Source: Prostheceraeus crozeri (taxonomy: Eukaryota > Platyhelminthes > Polycladida > Euryleptidae). Taken from it: a stretch of 64,000 nt of DNA. Positions 34,897 to 47,649 of the stretch are shown piece by piece. The stretch spans positions 105,449 through 169,448 of the forward strand of contig CAJQUW010015353.1 of the NCBI GenBank assembly GCA_907163375.1, in the 5' to 3' direction. Within the stretch, counting starts at the first letter, position 1, and every line of letters begins with the position of its first letter. The notes under the pieces are model-generated. The model was not told the origin of the DNA. It saw only the letters and a program-made list of their open reading frames with translations, and did no database searches. The translations under genes and the position numbers were made by a program.

Positions 34897-35419
34897 TATA
34901 TTGGCTTATAAAAAAGTTGACGTCAAAAATAACAACAACATTACTTCAATTTCCCACTTTAGATTGCGAAGTCGAATGAAGAACCTTTTGCTACATAATA
35001 TTTGGATTATAAAAGAATGAAAGTTGAGAAGTAAAGTCAATTAAACTAGCACACAATGCCACTTTGTTTTCGTAGATATTTTTTTTTTGGCTTTCATGTT
35101 TTTCAGTTGATCCCAGCTTTCGAAGCAGATCTCACTCATGCCTCGAAATCACCCGGCCTCAGAGGCAGTTGCAGTTTTTTCCAAAAACTTGCGTCACTAG
35201 AACCTCTTTGAAATAGGTCTTGAAAGATGACAGGGCACAGTCAGGATGAAATTGGAATATAGTGAAGAATTATTTTTTTAAAAATCCACTGATTTGAAAT
35301 GCAAAATTATTGCTAAAACTGATTCATTCACAAGAATACTAAGACGTGAGATAATGTTGACATTAGTGAACATTACATGTATTTCAATTTCAGATTATTC
35401 ATGACAAATTCTGACATGG

Positions 35420-35443
35420 CCCCCCCCCCCCCCCCCCCCCCCC
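35420..35443. repeat. Poly-C tract (24)
   Basis: Uninterrupted C run; see the other tracts at 32.3-34.0 kb. Confidence 0.9.
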
Positions 35444-36059
35444 TATTGACTTATTATTTGCGTAATTGGTCGAGACTTATACACGGCCTTCTCGTGCATA
35501 AATCGGACTAATCTTTCGATCCGTATTATGTGAGAGATTTCTCTTACTTATACGTCTGGGAGGAATCCTCCATTTCTCATTCATTGCCGTAGGGTATATA
35601 GCCATTTTATCATTTTACCACTTCTATCATTTTACTTGTATCTGCCATTTTATCATTTAAACGTCTTCCAATAAACGTTTTGATTTTGATTGTTCTATTA
35701 CAGCAGTCAATGTTACCCCTTTTCGTTAGTGGTTAGCATTATTCGGAAGATCTTGACATGCCATTGAAGATGTACTCACTTGTAATCTACTCATTCAAAG
35801 AAAGTTCAATATGTGGTTCTAAATAGAACGTATTGCAGTTAAAACATTTTAAATATTGACTCCATTTTGAGAAAATGCACAAATGCAGGACTGCGGGTCG
35901 TATTAGCCGGAATATTTTGCAGGAGCACGATTATGTAAGGGAACAATGAATTATAATTATCTACAGGTCCATGTCAATTCATATTTACAAAAAACACAAT
36001 CCTTTCCGGAATGCTACCTAAGACATATATTATGTGCTAAAAATCACAAAACATCAATT

Positions 36060-36287
36060 TCTTCACGTCTGAACCAGTCAGACGTCCCTCCTCTTTATAA
36101 GAATTCATGAGCTTTCATAGAAACCACTTTCTGATGGAACTGAAGTCGCAGGTGTTGTCAGCCAAGTCATTGCGAGCCTTGACAGGACTTCGTCGCCGTG
36201 CGCTGTGGTCGACTCATCCCTTTTCATAAATTTATTCCTCGTGATGAGAGCGGGTGATGGAGAGAGACGACTCCGTTTGGAACACAT
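36060..36287 (-). pseudogene. hAT transposase, C-terminal dimerisation domain
   Basis: The reverse strand reads LAMTWLTTPATSVPSESGF, which is the hallmark L-x-x-P-A-T-S-V-P-S-E-R-x-F word of the hAT dimerisation domain. The usual R after S-E is S here. The frame stops soon after, and IKRRD-like words follow to about 36,060, where hAT proteins have K-R-x-x-L. Nothing upstream on the same strand could be identified as the rest of the transposase, so this is a small remnant. Frames on the plus strand at 36,531-37,150 are in the opposite direction and are not part of it. Confidence 0.7.
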
Positions 36288-37312
36288 GACTAATTTTCAA
36301 CAAGTGTTAGTCTATTTAGAAAACTAGTCGGTTAACCGGTTGACGCTTCCATCCCTCTTAAACCCCTCCTGCTAATTCACTTTAAAATGGTGCACATTTT
36401 TAAAGCACATGGAGATGCTGTCGTTCAAACTTCGTGTGCATGTCAGACAAATCATAAGCTGATTCGAGATTCATTTTCGGGAATTTAGCGTTTCATTACA
36501 AAATTTGAAAAATAATGCATAACAGCAATCTTGGATGCTCTGGAAGATGAGGAAAATCGCATTTCTTTTGACAATGACGGCAAGAATAGCAACGGTGGAA
36601 GTATTGCACAGTGTCTGAATTTATTCAACTATTTTAAAGCTTTAGCATGCATCTTGTTGAACTTGAATTCAAAGATCAAGTGGTCACCGAATAAAGGAAG
36701 ACAGTTTAGGGCCTGTTAGTATTATTTTCATTGGTACCATGCCGGAGACTAGGAGAGCCGAATTTTAAGAGAGTTTTAACAACGTGAATCAAGTTTACTA
36801 AATTGTTGAAATTTCCTTTTTGAAATTATTAATGCTAATTTTAAAGGAGATGAATTCACAGCAAATATTCAAAAAGACTGCGCCACAGCTACGCGCGCTT
36901 GCTGATATCTCAACATCAAAAAAGCACATTCCTCATGGAGTATTGGACGAAGTTTTGAAGCACCTCGCCATGCAAGATCCTTGATCTAACACTTTTGACC
37001 ATTCTTCCGGCGATCTTGAAAAACAATGATACTACAATTATCAGTCAACAACTGTTGACGAATTGAAAATGAAAACTGTTCACGCTTTTGATGAAATCAG
37101 TGACAAAATACTTAAAAGAATGAATAGTTTGTTTTCCGGAGGAGGGGAGGATGTTCTGAATATTTAGTTCAAAATAATAAAACTTCATTGTATTCCTATT
37201 CAGCTCTTCATTATGAAACTGATCTACGAAACACCAAGCTCAAAAAATGAAAACCTGCGTTGACTTTGTAGAACAAAACTTTGTCAGAATAAGTTCATAT
37301 AGCTTCACTAAG
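36288..37312. other. Spacer with weakly coding-like plus-strand pieces
   Basis: Two stretches, 36,520-36,718 and 36,850-37,165, can be read as protein-like text on the plus strand (SLDALEDEENRISFDNDGK is not matched to any family; HAFDEISDKILKRMNSLF faintly recalls hAT proteins). Stops separate them. I do not assign a function. Confidence 0.25.
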
Positions 37313-37519
37313 TACATGGGGTGATTTTTTAATTGACGCACAAGATTTAAAATTTGTGTTTTTATTTCTACTTAGGTCGACGAGTGTTTTTTGTCAAAAT
37401 GAAGTATTATACAGTTTCTGAACACCATGTACAACTGGTGGAATTTATGGAATATCAAAGCGGTTTTCCCGCAAAGCATATCTATAATCTCCAATTTTTA
37501 AGAAAATTTTTATATTTTT
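37313..37519 (+). repeat. Left long TIR
   Basis: Complement of 39,171-39,480. An apparent short reading frame in it is part of the repeat, not a gene. Confidence 0.8.
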
Positions 37520-38639
37520 ATCTGGGTTGAATTTGATTACCATTGAGGGTATATTACTTCATTTCTATTGAACTTCCTTTTAATCACAACCATTGAGAAA
37601 AATTATTGATATTAGATATGAATAGAAAAGGGTAGCAAGTGAAAATCAGACGCCATTCTATCATCAATCTGATCACACTTTATTAATTCATTTTTTGCCT
37701 TTGAGATCTTGATGGTGAGTTTATTTCATTGTCATGAACTGTCATTGAAAAGCATTTGCAAAGCGTCAGTAAGCGATGGAGCTCTAATGAAGCCTCGATG
37801 AGACAGCTGTTTTTACAGAGCTATCAGTGATACCGTTGTGGAACTAAAGGCTTGCAAAAACACGGCACTGTTGTCAACTATGATCAAGATGTCTCTGTCT
37901 ACTGAAAACGAGAATTGAATTGATATTACCTGTACGCTCAAATCATGAATAGTTGCCTTCTAAAACCATTACGTGCATATAAGTCACCAAACAACAAGTT
38001 GCCATAGAGGATCCATTCGCTGTCACTACGATTCAAACGATTGTGTAGACTCGTTTCAAAGGGCTTAAAACCGGTTTTGTAAACGATTCTCCAGGAAAAG
38101 GACATTCCACGTAAAAGTTTTTTAAGGAGAGAAGAGCGCGCTAAGAGGGAAGATACCAATAGTGGAAAAGACTGTTGCTGAGATAAAAACGAGTGGCCTC
38201 AAGCGAAATTCCTTGCTTTGTTCCACGCCGTGAGATTTCGGAAGCAGACTGGAATGGATCTTTCTCAATCTAATATGTACAGCCCTCGCAACGTGGACAG
38301 ATTCTTCGCAAGGCAGTTGAGATTGGGGTATCAAACGCGCCTATCCCTATGCACCACGTGGGTCCATCAAGAAATAACTGTGATGGCGATAAGGTTCCAT
38401 TTCCCCGAATAATAATTTAAATAAAAAGGAGCAAAACTTTAAACTTGAATTCGCCAACTGGCTTCAGGGCTTACGAATGAGGACTCTTATCCCACGCATA
38501 CCTGTGGAGGCGACGAGGCAAATTTCACGCTTGATGTCAGCAATTTCTAATCGGCCACAACTGTGTCATTATGGAGCACTAAACTAGCCCAGTCCAATGC
38601 TTTTCGGATTTCGAAAGGGCTTACATCCTGAAAAGTGGA

Positions 38640-39110
38640 AGTGGACAACTGTCTGGTGTGGCATATCGTCAACATTCGTTTTGCAACCCTATTTACTTTG
38701 ACTCCACAGGTCACTGGAAATACAATTACATTGACTTGGAATGTTGCGTGGAGCAGCACATGTTTCCACTATTTCCAGCAAGTGGAGCACCGCAACGCCA
38801 TTTTCGATGGAGACGTGACTCAAATTCTTAAAGGCACATTTTCCCAATCGAATCGAGTATTGGAAAGACGTGGCCCCATTCCATAAGATGGCCAGCAAGA
38901 TCTCCGGATTTATCTCCCTCTCGATTTTTGGTTTTGCGGGGACATTAAAGGGTCGTGTCTTCCACCACAGTCGTCCTTCCAACACAATGAATCAGCTAAT
39001 GCACAGAATAGCAGAAGAATGCAACAATTTTTCTTCAAGTGAAATACAAAGTGCCATTGCACAAACCTACCTCCTACGACTGCACTTGTTGTAGAAAGCG
39101 AAGGTGACGT
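38640..39110 (+). pseudogene. Transposase of the long-TIR element, catalytic end
   Basis: On the plus strand, in shifting frames, are VWCGIS (38,657 on), DSTGHWKYNYID, FDGDVTQILKGTF, RRGPIP, a RSPDLSP word followed by DFWF (38,900-38,935), LKGRVFHHSRPSNTMNQLMH and RIAEECNNF. This is the order seen in Tc1/mariner relatives with Q-x-D-G-A-P-x-H-F and R-S-P-D-L-x-P-L-D-F boxes. If the aspartate of the D-G-A-type box is taken near 38,797 (now altered), about 41 residues separate it from the last Asp, which would suggest a D,D41D-like enzyme; the count crosses frameshifts and is only approximate. There are stops and frame changes throughout, and the first third of the protein is not recognisable. 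Confidence 0.7.
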
Positions 39111-39170
39111 GATTGGACATTTGTTGTAAGGGGGGCGGGGTTTGGGGGATCATTGATTTTATGTAAATGG

Positions 39171-39480
39171 AAATATAAAAATTTTCTTAAAAATTGGAGT
39201 TAAGAGTTATAGATATGCGGAGTTTAACAGAGGAGCTTTGATATTCATAAATTCCCCAGGTTTCAGGTGTTCAGAAATGTATAATACTTCTGGGGGATGT
39301 GTAGTCCGTGTTTTGTTTTTCATGTCGGGGGTAAGTAGAATAAAAAACAATTTTAAAATCTTGGTGCGTTTCAAAAATATTGATTATTTTTAGAATAATT
39401 TATATTATTAAAAATTATAAAAGAAATTACAAAAAAGGAACATAATATTTTACTAATAAGATTTAAAAAATCACCCTGTA
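39171..39480 (-). repeat. Right long TIR with a 91-base insertion
   Basis: Complement of the left arm apart from the AT-rich stretch 39,372-39,462. Confidence 0.8.
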
Positions 39481-42300
39481 TATGAAATCCACTTTCTATT
39501 TGACAAGAAAAAATCGAATTAACAATGCATTTACGTTCGGTACTGACGCATTTTTTGCTGCGGGGAGAGGCGTTACATTATGGTGGGTATTGAAACCATC
39601 TTCAATAAATGCTTATCCCAAAATGCGAGTTCTTTTGATCTGAGAACTTCCGCGAGTATTGGATTCCCCTACAACCTGATGTTATCTTCAATACCATACT
39701 TTCAACCCATGAACCACAAAAGCTCGCTCACTTATGTCTACGCACAAAATTGTTTTCGCCAGTTAAGACGTGATAGAAAAATTAGAATGTTATTCCTTTT
39801 TTCATGCATTAACTTATTATATGCTGGAATATATTCTTCAGAGATACAGCGAGCAAAGCAATTATCAAACTAGTTGTTCTGGAAGTTACACCCGAAATAA
39901 TAAATAGGGATCAGTCGGAGGGCTGAAGGGTGGTTTATATTATGTTTTTATATATCCATATCGACTTCCAAAACTATCACTGCTATGTAGCAGTGTAAAA
40001 TTGAGGTCTCATCATGCTTGTATCACAGCAAGTACATTTTTGTTTTTGGGTGTGGTTCTTTTGTAAAATCGACTGGAAACCTGATGATCGCCTATCTTTA
40101 GCTCATATCAAGATATATGACGTCGATTGATTTTGTTCTTTTCTCTCTTTATTCTATTGGAAGACAGAAATTGTTTTTTTTTTATGCTTTTAAGCTTGAA
40201 GCAACTAAGTTACAGGTTTTAAACCATTATGTTGTATTTATTGGACATGATCAAGGTCGTGAGTAATTGCAAAAATTGTGTCGTTAGTTTTTTGGGGGGA
40301 TGCTTAATATGGAAATCTGACAGAAAAAATAACAGAAGAAACGTGGTGTCTTCAAAATTATGCTTCCCCTGAGGGTTTAGTAAGGACTTGTAACTTTGGA
40401 GGGACATCATGTAAATGGGTGTCTTGAGATTTCTGGTCTGTAAAGGGGTGTGATACAGGTGTTTGTATCTTATCGTGGATTGAATAGAATTGATGTATTT
40501 AACATCTACAGTGGAATGCTACTATTGTATCTTATTATGTTACAGAAGCATTCTGCGACATTTGGATTACTAAAATCATGCTTTTATGGTGGTGGGAAAG
40601 TATTACAGGAAGTGTACAGTAAATGGGAGGTGTTAGAATAAAAATTTTAAGGGGATAATTGGTGATATATTTCTGGGTATTGTCTCGAGTGTTTGTGTAT
40701 GTGAAGGGGATAGGTGTAGATCATCTGTTTGGGGGTGTTGTCGATGAAGTATTGTCCAAACTGTAATCTCTAAAATATATCACTTGACTTTCCACCTGCC
40801 AACTAAGGCTAGAAATATTCCGAAAGTAACATGATTATTTTGGTATGGTGGTTTTCGCCTGTGATGCCGGCGAGCATTGTTTTCTGTCTATAGTGTACAT
40901 TTACTTTGTGTAGTAATCTTACCTTGTGTCCTACGTCATCCTTGCTAAATTTTGGACCATATGGGCTAAACAAGATGATAACTGTGGAGTGTGTACAGGA
41001 TGCAGCATAAAATAATGTGACTAAATTTTGGGGTTGTAATACTGCATGACTTTCTGGGTATTATTCAACAGATATTAACAAACAAGGTTCATGGGGGGGT
41101 TTGAACGTCAATACCACATATCAAATTCATGGGGGGTTTTTATCGGGCAACCACTTTTACACAATCAAACATTGGGGGGCCATTGATTGGCATGTTGAGG
41201 ATGAAGGGTACAATATGCACACCAAAGTATGAGAGCTGGAAAGTTAAGGATGACACTCACATAGTAGCAACACTGAATGGAAAAGTGGACACGTGTTTCC
41301 AACCTTCTTCAGTAACGATAATCATCATGGCGGAGTCTTTTGCTATTATTACAAATGAGTCCATTTACAGCATCAGGTAGGGTGAAGACTGAATCAACCT
41401 TCAACAATAACGCCTAAACAGCTGGCAAAAGGGCTCTGGGAAAAGATTTGGAGGTCTGCATTTTCCTGCTTGGCAGGCATTTCTTCCAAAGTCATCTGTA
41501 CGTCTCTTCAAACTAAAACCCCCATACATTTTCACATGGCCACAAAAATGTCATCACACGTTACGCTTGAATTCAATGTGCTCATGATCGATCATTTGCA
41601 GTTCTTCATTGAAGGGATCTCTCGTTAGCTCTGGTTGATAGCTCTTTTTATAAATGGGTCCACACGTTTCCAGTGTGGAATTGCAGGTGATGCAGGTGAT
41701 GCAAGAATTCTACCACCCATCGCATAACGAGAATTCTTTTTTTCTCTCTACTTAGTTGAGACATAATTCAGCGACAGAATTGAACAAAGATTTTGAGCTA
41801 TAGCCTTGCTGCAATTACCTCTAGCCCACTCTAAATTTGTAAACTCTAAATTTTTTTCTAGATTCTGCTGGATAATTAGAGAACGTTGTGCTACATTGAA
41901 TCAAAATTTAGTCAAAAAACATTTTTTATGCCGAAATCATGCAATACCGTATAATCACGGAGGAAGCCCCCACCAATACCTAAATTTCTCAAATGCCACA
42001 ATTACTCAGTTTTGAAGCGGGTGGAAAAACCTGAAAATATCCTGAGACATTAAGGGGCCACCTGGAGCAGAGTCCAACATGCAAGCAAATATTACATAAC
42101 AGAAGTTTGCATGCCTATACGACGGAGCCACGGTTAAGTGGCCATCTTCTAAAGAACAGCAACCACTAAAATTGGGGGCGGAATAGGTCTACTTGAATTT
42201 CTTTATCAGTTAGCTCTTAAGCAAATGTTGCTGTTTTCTGACACCGTGATGCAGGACAGTTGGTTAATGTAGGAACCATTTCTGAGCGTAGTATTTTACT
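39481..42300. other. Spacer, partly G-rich on the plus strand
   Basis: Between 40,200 and 41,200 the plus strand has many short G runs (ttttggggggatgc, catggggggttt). Frames of 83 and 97 codons at 41,129-41,380 and 39,580-39,873 show no recognisable motif. No element ends found. Confidence 0.4.
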
Positions 42301-42387
42301 TTTTCTTGTACAAGATTTTTCTAGTCCAACTTTACTTTACTAATATTAGTAAAGGAGAGTTGAACTAAAAAATCTGTACAAGGAAAA
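42301..42387. repeat. 87-bp hairpin element
   Basis: The arms ttttcttgtacaagattttt...tttactttac and gtaaaggagagtt...aatctgtacaaggaaaa are complementary with a few mismatches around a taatatta centre. No coding content. MITE-like in shape, but very short. Confidence 0.75.
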
Positions 42388-45300
42388 TGTTGTGTTTGAA
42401 ATTTTTCACTGCCACTGCAAGAGAAATTTATAGATCAGGCTCATTAAAACTCGCACTAAAAACAAAGGTAAAGATACATGCACGTTGTTCCTCGATGGTG
42501 AGCGCACTTCACTGATGGGTGTTCATGCAATTGCCCGAATTCCGAATATCGCCGGCCTTGTGTTTTCTGCCATAGGACTGCAATACGTTCAGAAGCGCCA
42601 AGTTTGTCTACTTTTGGGGCTTTGAATGTTAGCAAAGGAAGGTGTCCTGAATGGCAATTAACACTGCTTTTCCAAAAATATAAAAAATAATGTGGATTCT
42701 TTACGATTTATAATGATGAAAAGGAGAGAGGAGAGAGAGAGACATCATAGGTCCCGCTAAAAAATGTTAAAATTATGGAACCTTCATAATGTCATTAAAA
42801 ATACAGTTCAAGGGCTATAGCTGTGTTACTTTCTTGCTCTTCTCATTCAAACTGTTGAGGAAGGATGACAAGTACAGCTCGTCCATGTCTTATTTTTACT
42901 TCAACTGCCGAGTTGCGCAGCCAAAAGTGTTTCGAGAAACGAGCTCTGTCCGTCCTATTTATATTGAAATCTGTTCCAAAATTGAATCTGTACAAAAATT
43001 GCTGTATCTCGGAATCAAGGAGGGTTTCTAATTCGAGAAAAAATTATGCATTGTTCTAAAGGGCTGCTGTAATTTAAGGCCAAGATTTATGAAAATGATT
43101 TCATTATGCGAAGAAAGGACATTTCCTGCTCGTTTCAAAAAAAGATAAAATACGTCATTCCCATGCGATGATAGCCATAGAATGGCTCATTCTTTGAGTT
43201 GCCTGGTGATTTCTTTGTGTTATCATTGTTAGCAAAAAATTTGATTGCAAGTCTGGAGATTTTTCGGCCATGATTCATAGACAATGAAATTGCCATTCCA
43301 CTTTGCTAGAATCGCATGAAATCCAAAAATATCAAATTAGGCTGTAAAATCTGAAGCTATTGTAAAATATAAATGTTAGATCTGTCTTTTTTATAATTAC
43401 GGTTCTTGAAATTACACCAGTGAAATTCTCGTTTTTAGCCATGATTTTCATGACAACCTTGAATAGCAAGTGTAGTTATTTTTTTGTTTGATACTTCACG
43501 TTTCCTTGCTGTTTTCGGCCGTTCCTCTTTGAATATGCATATGTAACATATTTGATATTTATCATATTAGCGTACGGGACATTTTGTTTGGGATTGTTTT
43601 GTTTTGAGGTCAAATCTTTTGGGTCTTTCGAGTCTATATTGCGCATGCATAGACTGCCAAATCTCATAACTCGAATATTCTGTATTTACATGTGATTAAT
43701 CAAAGATATCTTTATAATAATCAACGTTACATGCAAATAAAAGAAGCCGCCTTTGATTTTAGAAAAATAATTACTCAAATTAATCAGAATCAACTGTCAA
43801 CATAAAACTGTAAAATCAAACACCCATGAATCTGATTCTTTTTCTCGATTTTCTCGCGCCGTTTCCGTTCTATTCTATTTATCTATTGCGCAAGCAGGTT
43901 TATTATTTTTGAAAATTGATTTATTTGAATTCTAGATAGAATATTAGAATATTTTCGAATGCACTCGCATTCTATAATACTTTAACTACTTTCATAACTT
44001 TTGAAACTGATTGTTTAACCTAATTTTGCAAAGAAATTCTCTTCAGAGAATGTAGGTGATATCTACAACGTACATCTCATACAAGTTGTGAGCTACACAT
44101 CTTGTATATATTTGAGTCTCGTCAGATTCAATATAATTATCATGTGGTCTATCAATTTATTACATTCCAAAATTCTGGTCAAAAGTTGCATTGACTCCGT
44201 AAAACAAATTTTAAGGTTTAAGAATAGGTTATACATGTAGATCCTAAAAATGTTCGAATAATGTTGTAATAAGCAACGAATTCATAAACCGCAACTATAA
44301 ATTAGCTCCATTATTTGCTTTTGCCGATTTAATGTTTGGAAGCTTTTATAGAACATGCGTTTGATATGCTGAAATCGTTATCAGCTCAACGAAGTTGTGT
44401 GATGCCTCTAACGGTTTGGTTATCTAACAGGTCCAATATTCACATTGAATTATGATTGATTGTAATGACAATGCATGACTGATGCTTCACGCTTACGATA
44501 TCCCCGAAAATTGATTCAAAGGAATTTCAATTCTTGAAGGTGAGGAATCAATGATGGTGGACCTAAACTGTATCTTATTGTTAAAAGGTTAAAGATAAGC
44601 TTGCTTCTGAAAAGCGTCAATTTTAGAAATACTTTTAAGTTTTTAATAACCTCCCTTTATATATTTTAAGACTTGCTAACACGAAGAAATATTTCAAAGT
44701 AGAATAAATTACTGCTAAAAATTCAACCAAATAATCTCAGTGGTGCTGTAGTTTATTAACTTAGATATACTGCAAAGTGATCTAGGAAACATTTGAGAGA
44801 GAGAATAGTATTTTCTCAAAAATTTGAATAGAAATCGCTCTTATACATAGACTTATCATTGGCACACAAATTTTTTCAGAATGTCATCAGCACAACATGC
44901 CAATATTCAATGTTTGTATGTGAAGTATTAATACATCTACGTTCAACACATTGCATAAAATTGAAAGCAATAGAGAGGTTAAGCTAGCCTCATTAAAAAG
45001 AAAAAATGAATACTACAAATTTTTTGAATGCTTGTTTGATTAATTTAGGCACAACATTTTGGAAAAATTAATTCATTTCGCGCGTTGTTTTAAAGTAAGG
45101 CTGGATAAGTCTGCTGGCAGAGAAGATTTCTCTGGACAAATTAAGTGTAGAGTAGTCTGTAAGCAGGTCTGTGAACATTCTGAAGTACTGACTGCAATAA
45201 ACAATTGTGAATATTATTCAATAAAGACTAATCAATTAGATAATTCAATAACTAGAATTCTATTGGCTGCGAGTAGTGTTTCTTGTAGTTGGCTTAAAGG

Positions 45301-45627
45301 ACTATCGGTGACAGTTTTGTTTTGGTAACTTTTACGTACTTCGTGCTCCCATATTTGTTATTCGACTGTTACCGAAAACTTTTCTGCCGATTTCTACTTA
45401 CGTTGAAATATTAAATATATGTTCATGTTATAAAATTGACACTGACGCTTAGCGCCATCAATTTCAGGATTGGTTTGACGTGGACGCTATAGCGGCGCTT
45501 GATTGATATTTGAAATGACGCTGTCGTCGTCATTTTTCCAATAATGAGTACAGCCTTTTGTGTCTTTTCTGATATCGTATGCATCTGGCTGAAAACAACA
45601 AAAAATGCCATAACATGTGTGCATACT
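42388..45627. other. AT-rich spacer
   Basis: A GA-rich run (ggagagaggagagagagaga) at about 42,722-42,741. A frame of 89 codons at 45,059-45,328 has no motif I recognise. Nothing else. Confidence 0.45.
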
Positions 45628-45679
45628 AGTCCGGCAGCCAGAGAAGAGTTTCTGCAGGGAACGAGGCCGAAAGTGAGAC

Positions 45680-46350
45680 TTTCACAGAATGATGTACACC
45701 TATGCCTATACGAATCGGCAGTCTGCCGAGTTTCTAGTGAGTTCCCTCTTTTGTCATGGACAAGATCAAAGAAAAACACATGTAAATCCAATGGGACGAG
45801 TTGCAGTTTTTTAGCAAAAAATGAATTTTTATGTTTTCTCTGATTAAACGAAATAGTACTAAGGTCCAGAGGCACAATTATTGACATGGAATGTCTTCCA
45901 GGTCATTTCCTATGATATGCATGTGCTTTTATCATGCTTCTAATCGGCAATGTATGTGAGAATGGGTTAAATGTGGATAAAGTTTGCTATAAAATGTTTG
46001 TGAGTGATACTTTCACAGAATGATGTACACCCTAATGCCTATTACGAATCGCGTCACGTCTGGCCGAGCATTCTAGTGACGTTCCATCTTCTTGTCAGAA
46101 CAAGATCAACAGAAAAACACATGTAAATCCAATGGGCACTCTCAGATTGCAGTTTTCTAGCAAAAATGAAATTTCTATGTTTTCTTCTGATTAAACGAAA
46201 AGTACTAACTAAGATCCAGAGTCACAATTAATGACTGGTATGTCTTCAGTTCCATATAACATGCATGTGCTTTTAATCCATGCATCTAAATCGGCAATGT
46301 ATGTGAGAATGTGGGTTAAATGAGGAATAAAGTTGCCTCAAAATGGTTTG
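45680..46350 (+). repeat. 331-bp tandem duplication within the left arm
   Basis: tttcacagaatgatgtacac starts at 45,680 and again at 46,011. The units stay alike through ccaatggg, attaaacgaaa, gcatgtgctttt and tcggcaatgtatgtgagaat. Confidence 0.9.
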
Positions 46351-46424
46351 TGTTTGCCGATCATTAAGAAAGCTCGCCAAATCTAAAATTTGTTTAGCAT
46401 TTATAGACAGGACTGCGGTATGAA

Positions 46425-46735
46425 CATGATAGGAAATGACCTGAAGAACATTCCATGTCAAAAATGTGGACTCATTGGGCTTAATAGATTTTTCGTTTAA
46501 TCAGAGAAAACATGGAAAATTTCATTTTAGCTAAAAACTGGCATCTGCGTCCCATTGGATTTTACATGTGTTTTTCTTTGATCATGTCTGACAAGAAGAG
46601 GAACTCACTAGAACTCGGCAGACGTGCCGATTCGTAGTTAGTTAGGCATGGGGTGTGTACATCAGTACTGTGAAAAAGTCTCACTTTCGGCCTCGTTGCC
46701 TGCAGAAAAAACTCGTTCTGGCATGCGGATATAAC
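46425..46735 (-). repeat. Inverted arm of the unnamed repeat
   Basis: Reverse complement of 45,628-45,925: ataggaaatgacctgaag, tcccattggattttacatg, gtgtacatca and cactttcggcctcgttgcc all match the left arm read backwards. Together with the direct copies this makes a possible long hairpin. Confidence 0.88.
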
Positions 46736-47035
46736 ATTCAATGTTTTCAATATCACAATCTTTCATTAAAATTTCCACTACACACGAGATACGGACAATC
46801 TCAGATCTAAAAGAGATTTGATTCATAGATAATCTTCAACGGCCTGCAATGCATAATAAAATCATGTCCAACATTAATTGGACACGATTTATTATGCGTT
46901 TGCATGCGCCTGTGTGGGGGGCCCCCCGTTGCTCCGTGAGATATACTATGAATCAACTCTTTTAGATCTGAGAAGATGTCCGTATTCGTGTGAGTGGAAA
47001 TTTAATGAAAGATTGTGATATTGAACATTGAATGT
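46734..47035. repeat. Fold-back element of about 300 bp
   Basis: The two halves are complementary over about 140 bases each. The ends are acattcaatg and cattgaatgt; further in are tatcacaatctttcatta, cggacaatctcagatctaaaa and gcataataaaatcatgtccaa with their complements, around a cattaa centre at 46,872-46,877. A run ggggggcccccc lies in the right half, with no matching run on the left. It sits exactly at the edge of the inverted arm. Confidence 0.85.
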
Positions 47036-47649
47036 ATGCAATTCACTTGTTGTAGTTAACGAGAGAACAAGCGTGGCCATGAACATACACTGGACAGGAG
47101 TTTTTTATGCACTTAATGACTTTTATTTGGGGTAAAAAACCGCGCCCATCTCAACAAACATGCCATAGGCCTTTTATAGAGACTCTATCTATCAATGAAC
47201 ATTGTAGACGCAGCATTGTTTAACGATTTTGACAAATAAAAGTATTAATTGATTGGACTTGGATCTATGTAATTTCTTGATAAAATCATATTTGTAATCC
47301 TATTTGTAATTGCAATGTTGCATGATATGTCGATAAAGGTAGGCCAACATGCGGAGGGAATATTCTTTCCGATAAGAATTAAATGATTTTGATCAAATGA
47401 TTTGCATAAAAATGCGCCTGCTTCGCTTCATCTAAAAATTTGATAAACTAACTCTTATAATGATGACTATTTGACATAAATTGAACTATCTATACTTTTA
47501 CTCAGAATATGCGTTGATTGCTTTATTTAACGCCATTTGACAGATGATTATGTCACGATATTTGTTTATGTTCCCTCTTTACATGCAAACGCAATGTCTT
47601 GAAAACTTTCTCTTATAAAACACAGATGTTTTAGCTAAATTGTGATTGC

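Larger units (their letters stand above)
34211..36060. other. Spacer with a ribozyme-like core and a poly-C tract
   Basis: Holds the hammerhead-like core at 34,868-34,896 and a C run of 24 at 35,420-35,443. The word cattttatcattt recurs three times near 35,600-35,660. No gene recognised. Confidence 0.4.
37313..39480 (+). mobile_element. Tc1/mariner relative with long TIRs, 2.17 kb
   Basis: The ends are inverted: left tacatggggtgattttttaa at 37,313-37,332, right ttaaaaaatcaccctgta at 39,463-39,480. Each begins with TA. Similarity does not stop there: over about 207 bases on the left and 310 on the right the arms remain complementary, with matching words at gcacaagattttaaaat, agtattatacatttctgaac and catatctataa...ccaatttttaagaaaa. 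The right arm has a 91-base AT-rich extra piece at 39,372-39,462. A broken transposase lies between the arms. Most mariner relatives have TIRs near 20-30 bases, so these are long. Confidence 0.82.

Noticed and set aside
36531-37165. Plus-strand pieces possibly from a hAT protein
   Set aside because: Only faint likeness and opposite in direction to the clear hAT end at 36.1-36.3 kb.
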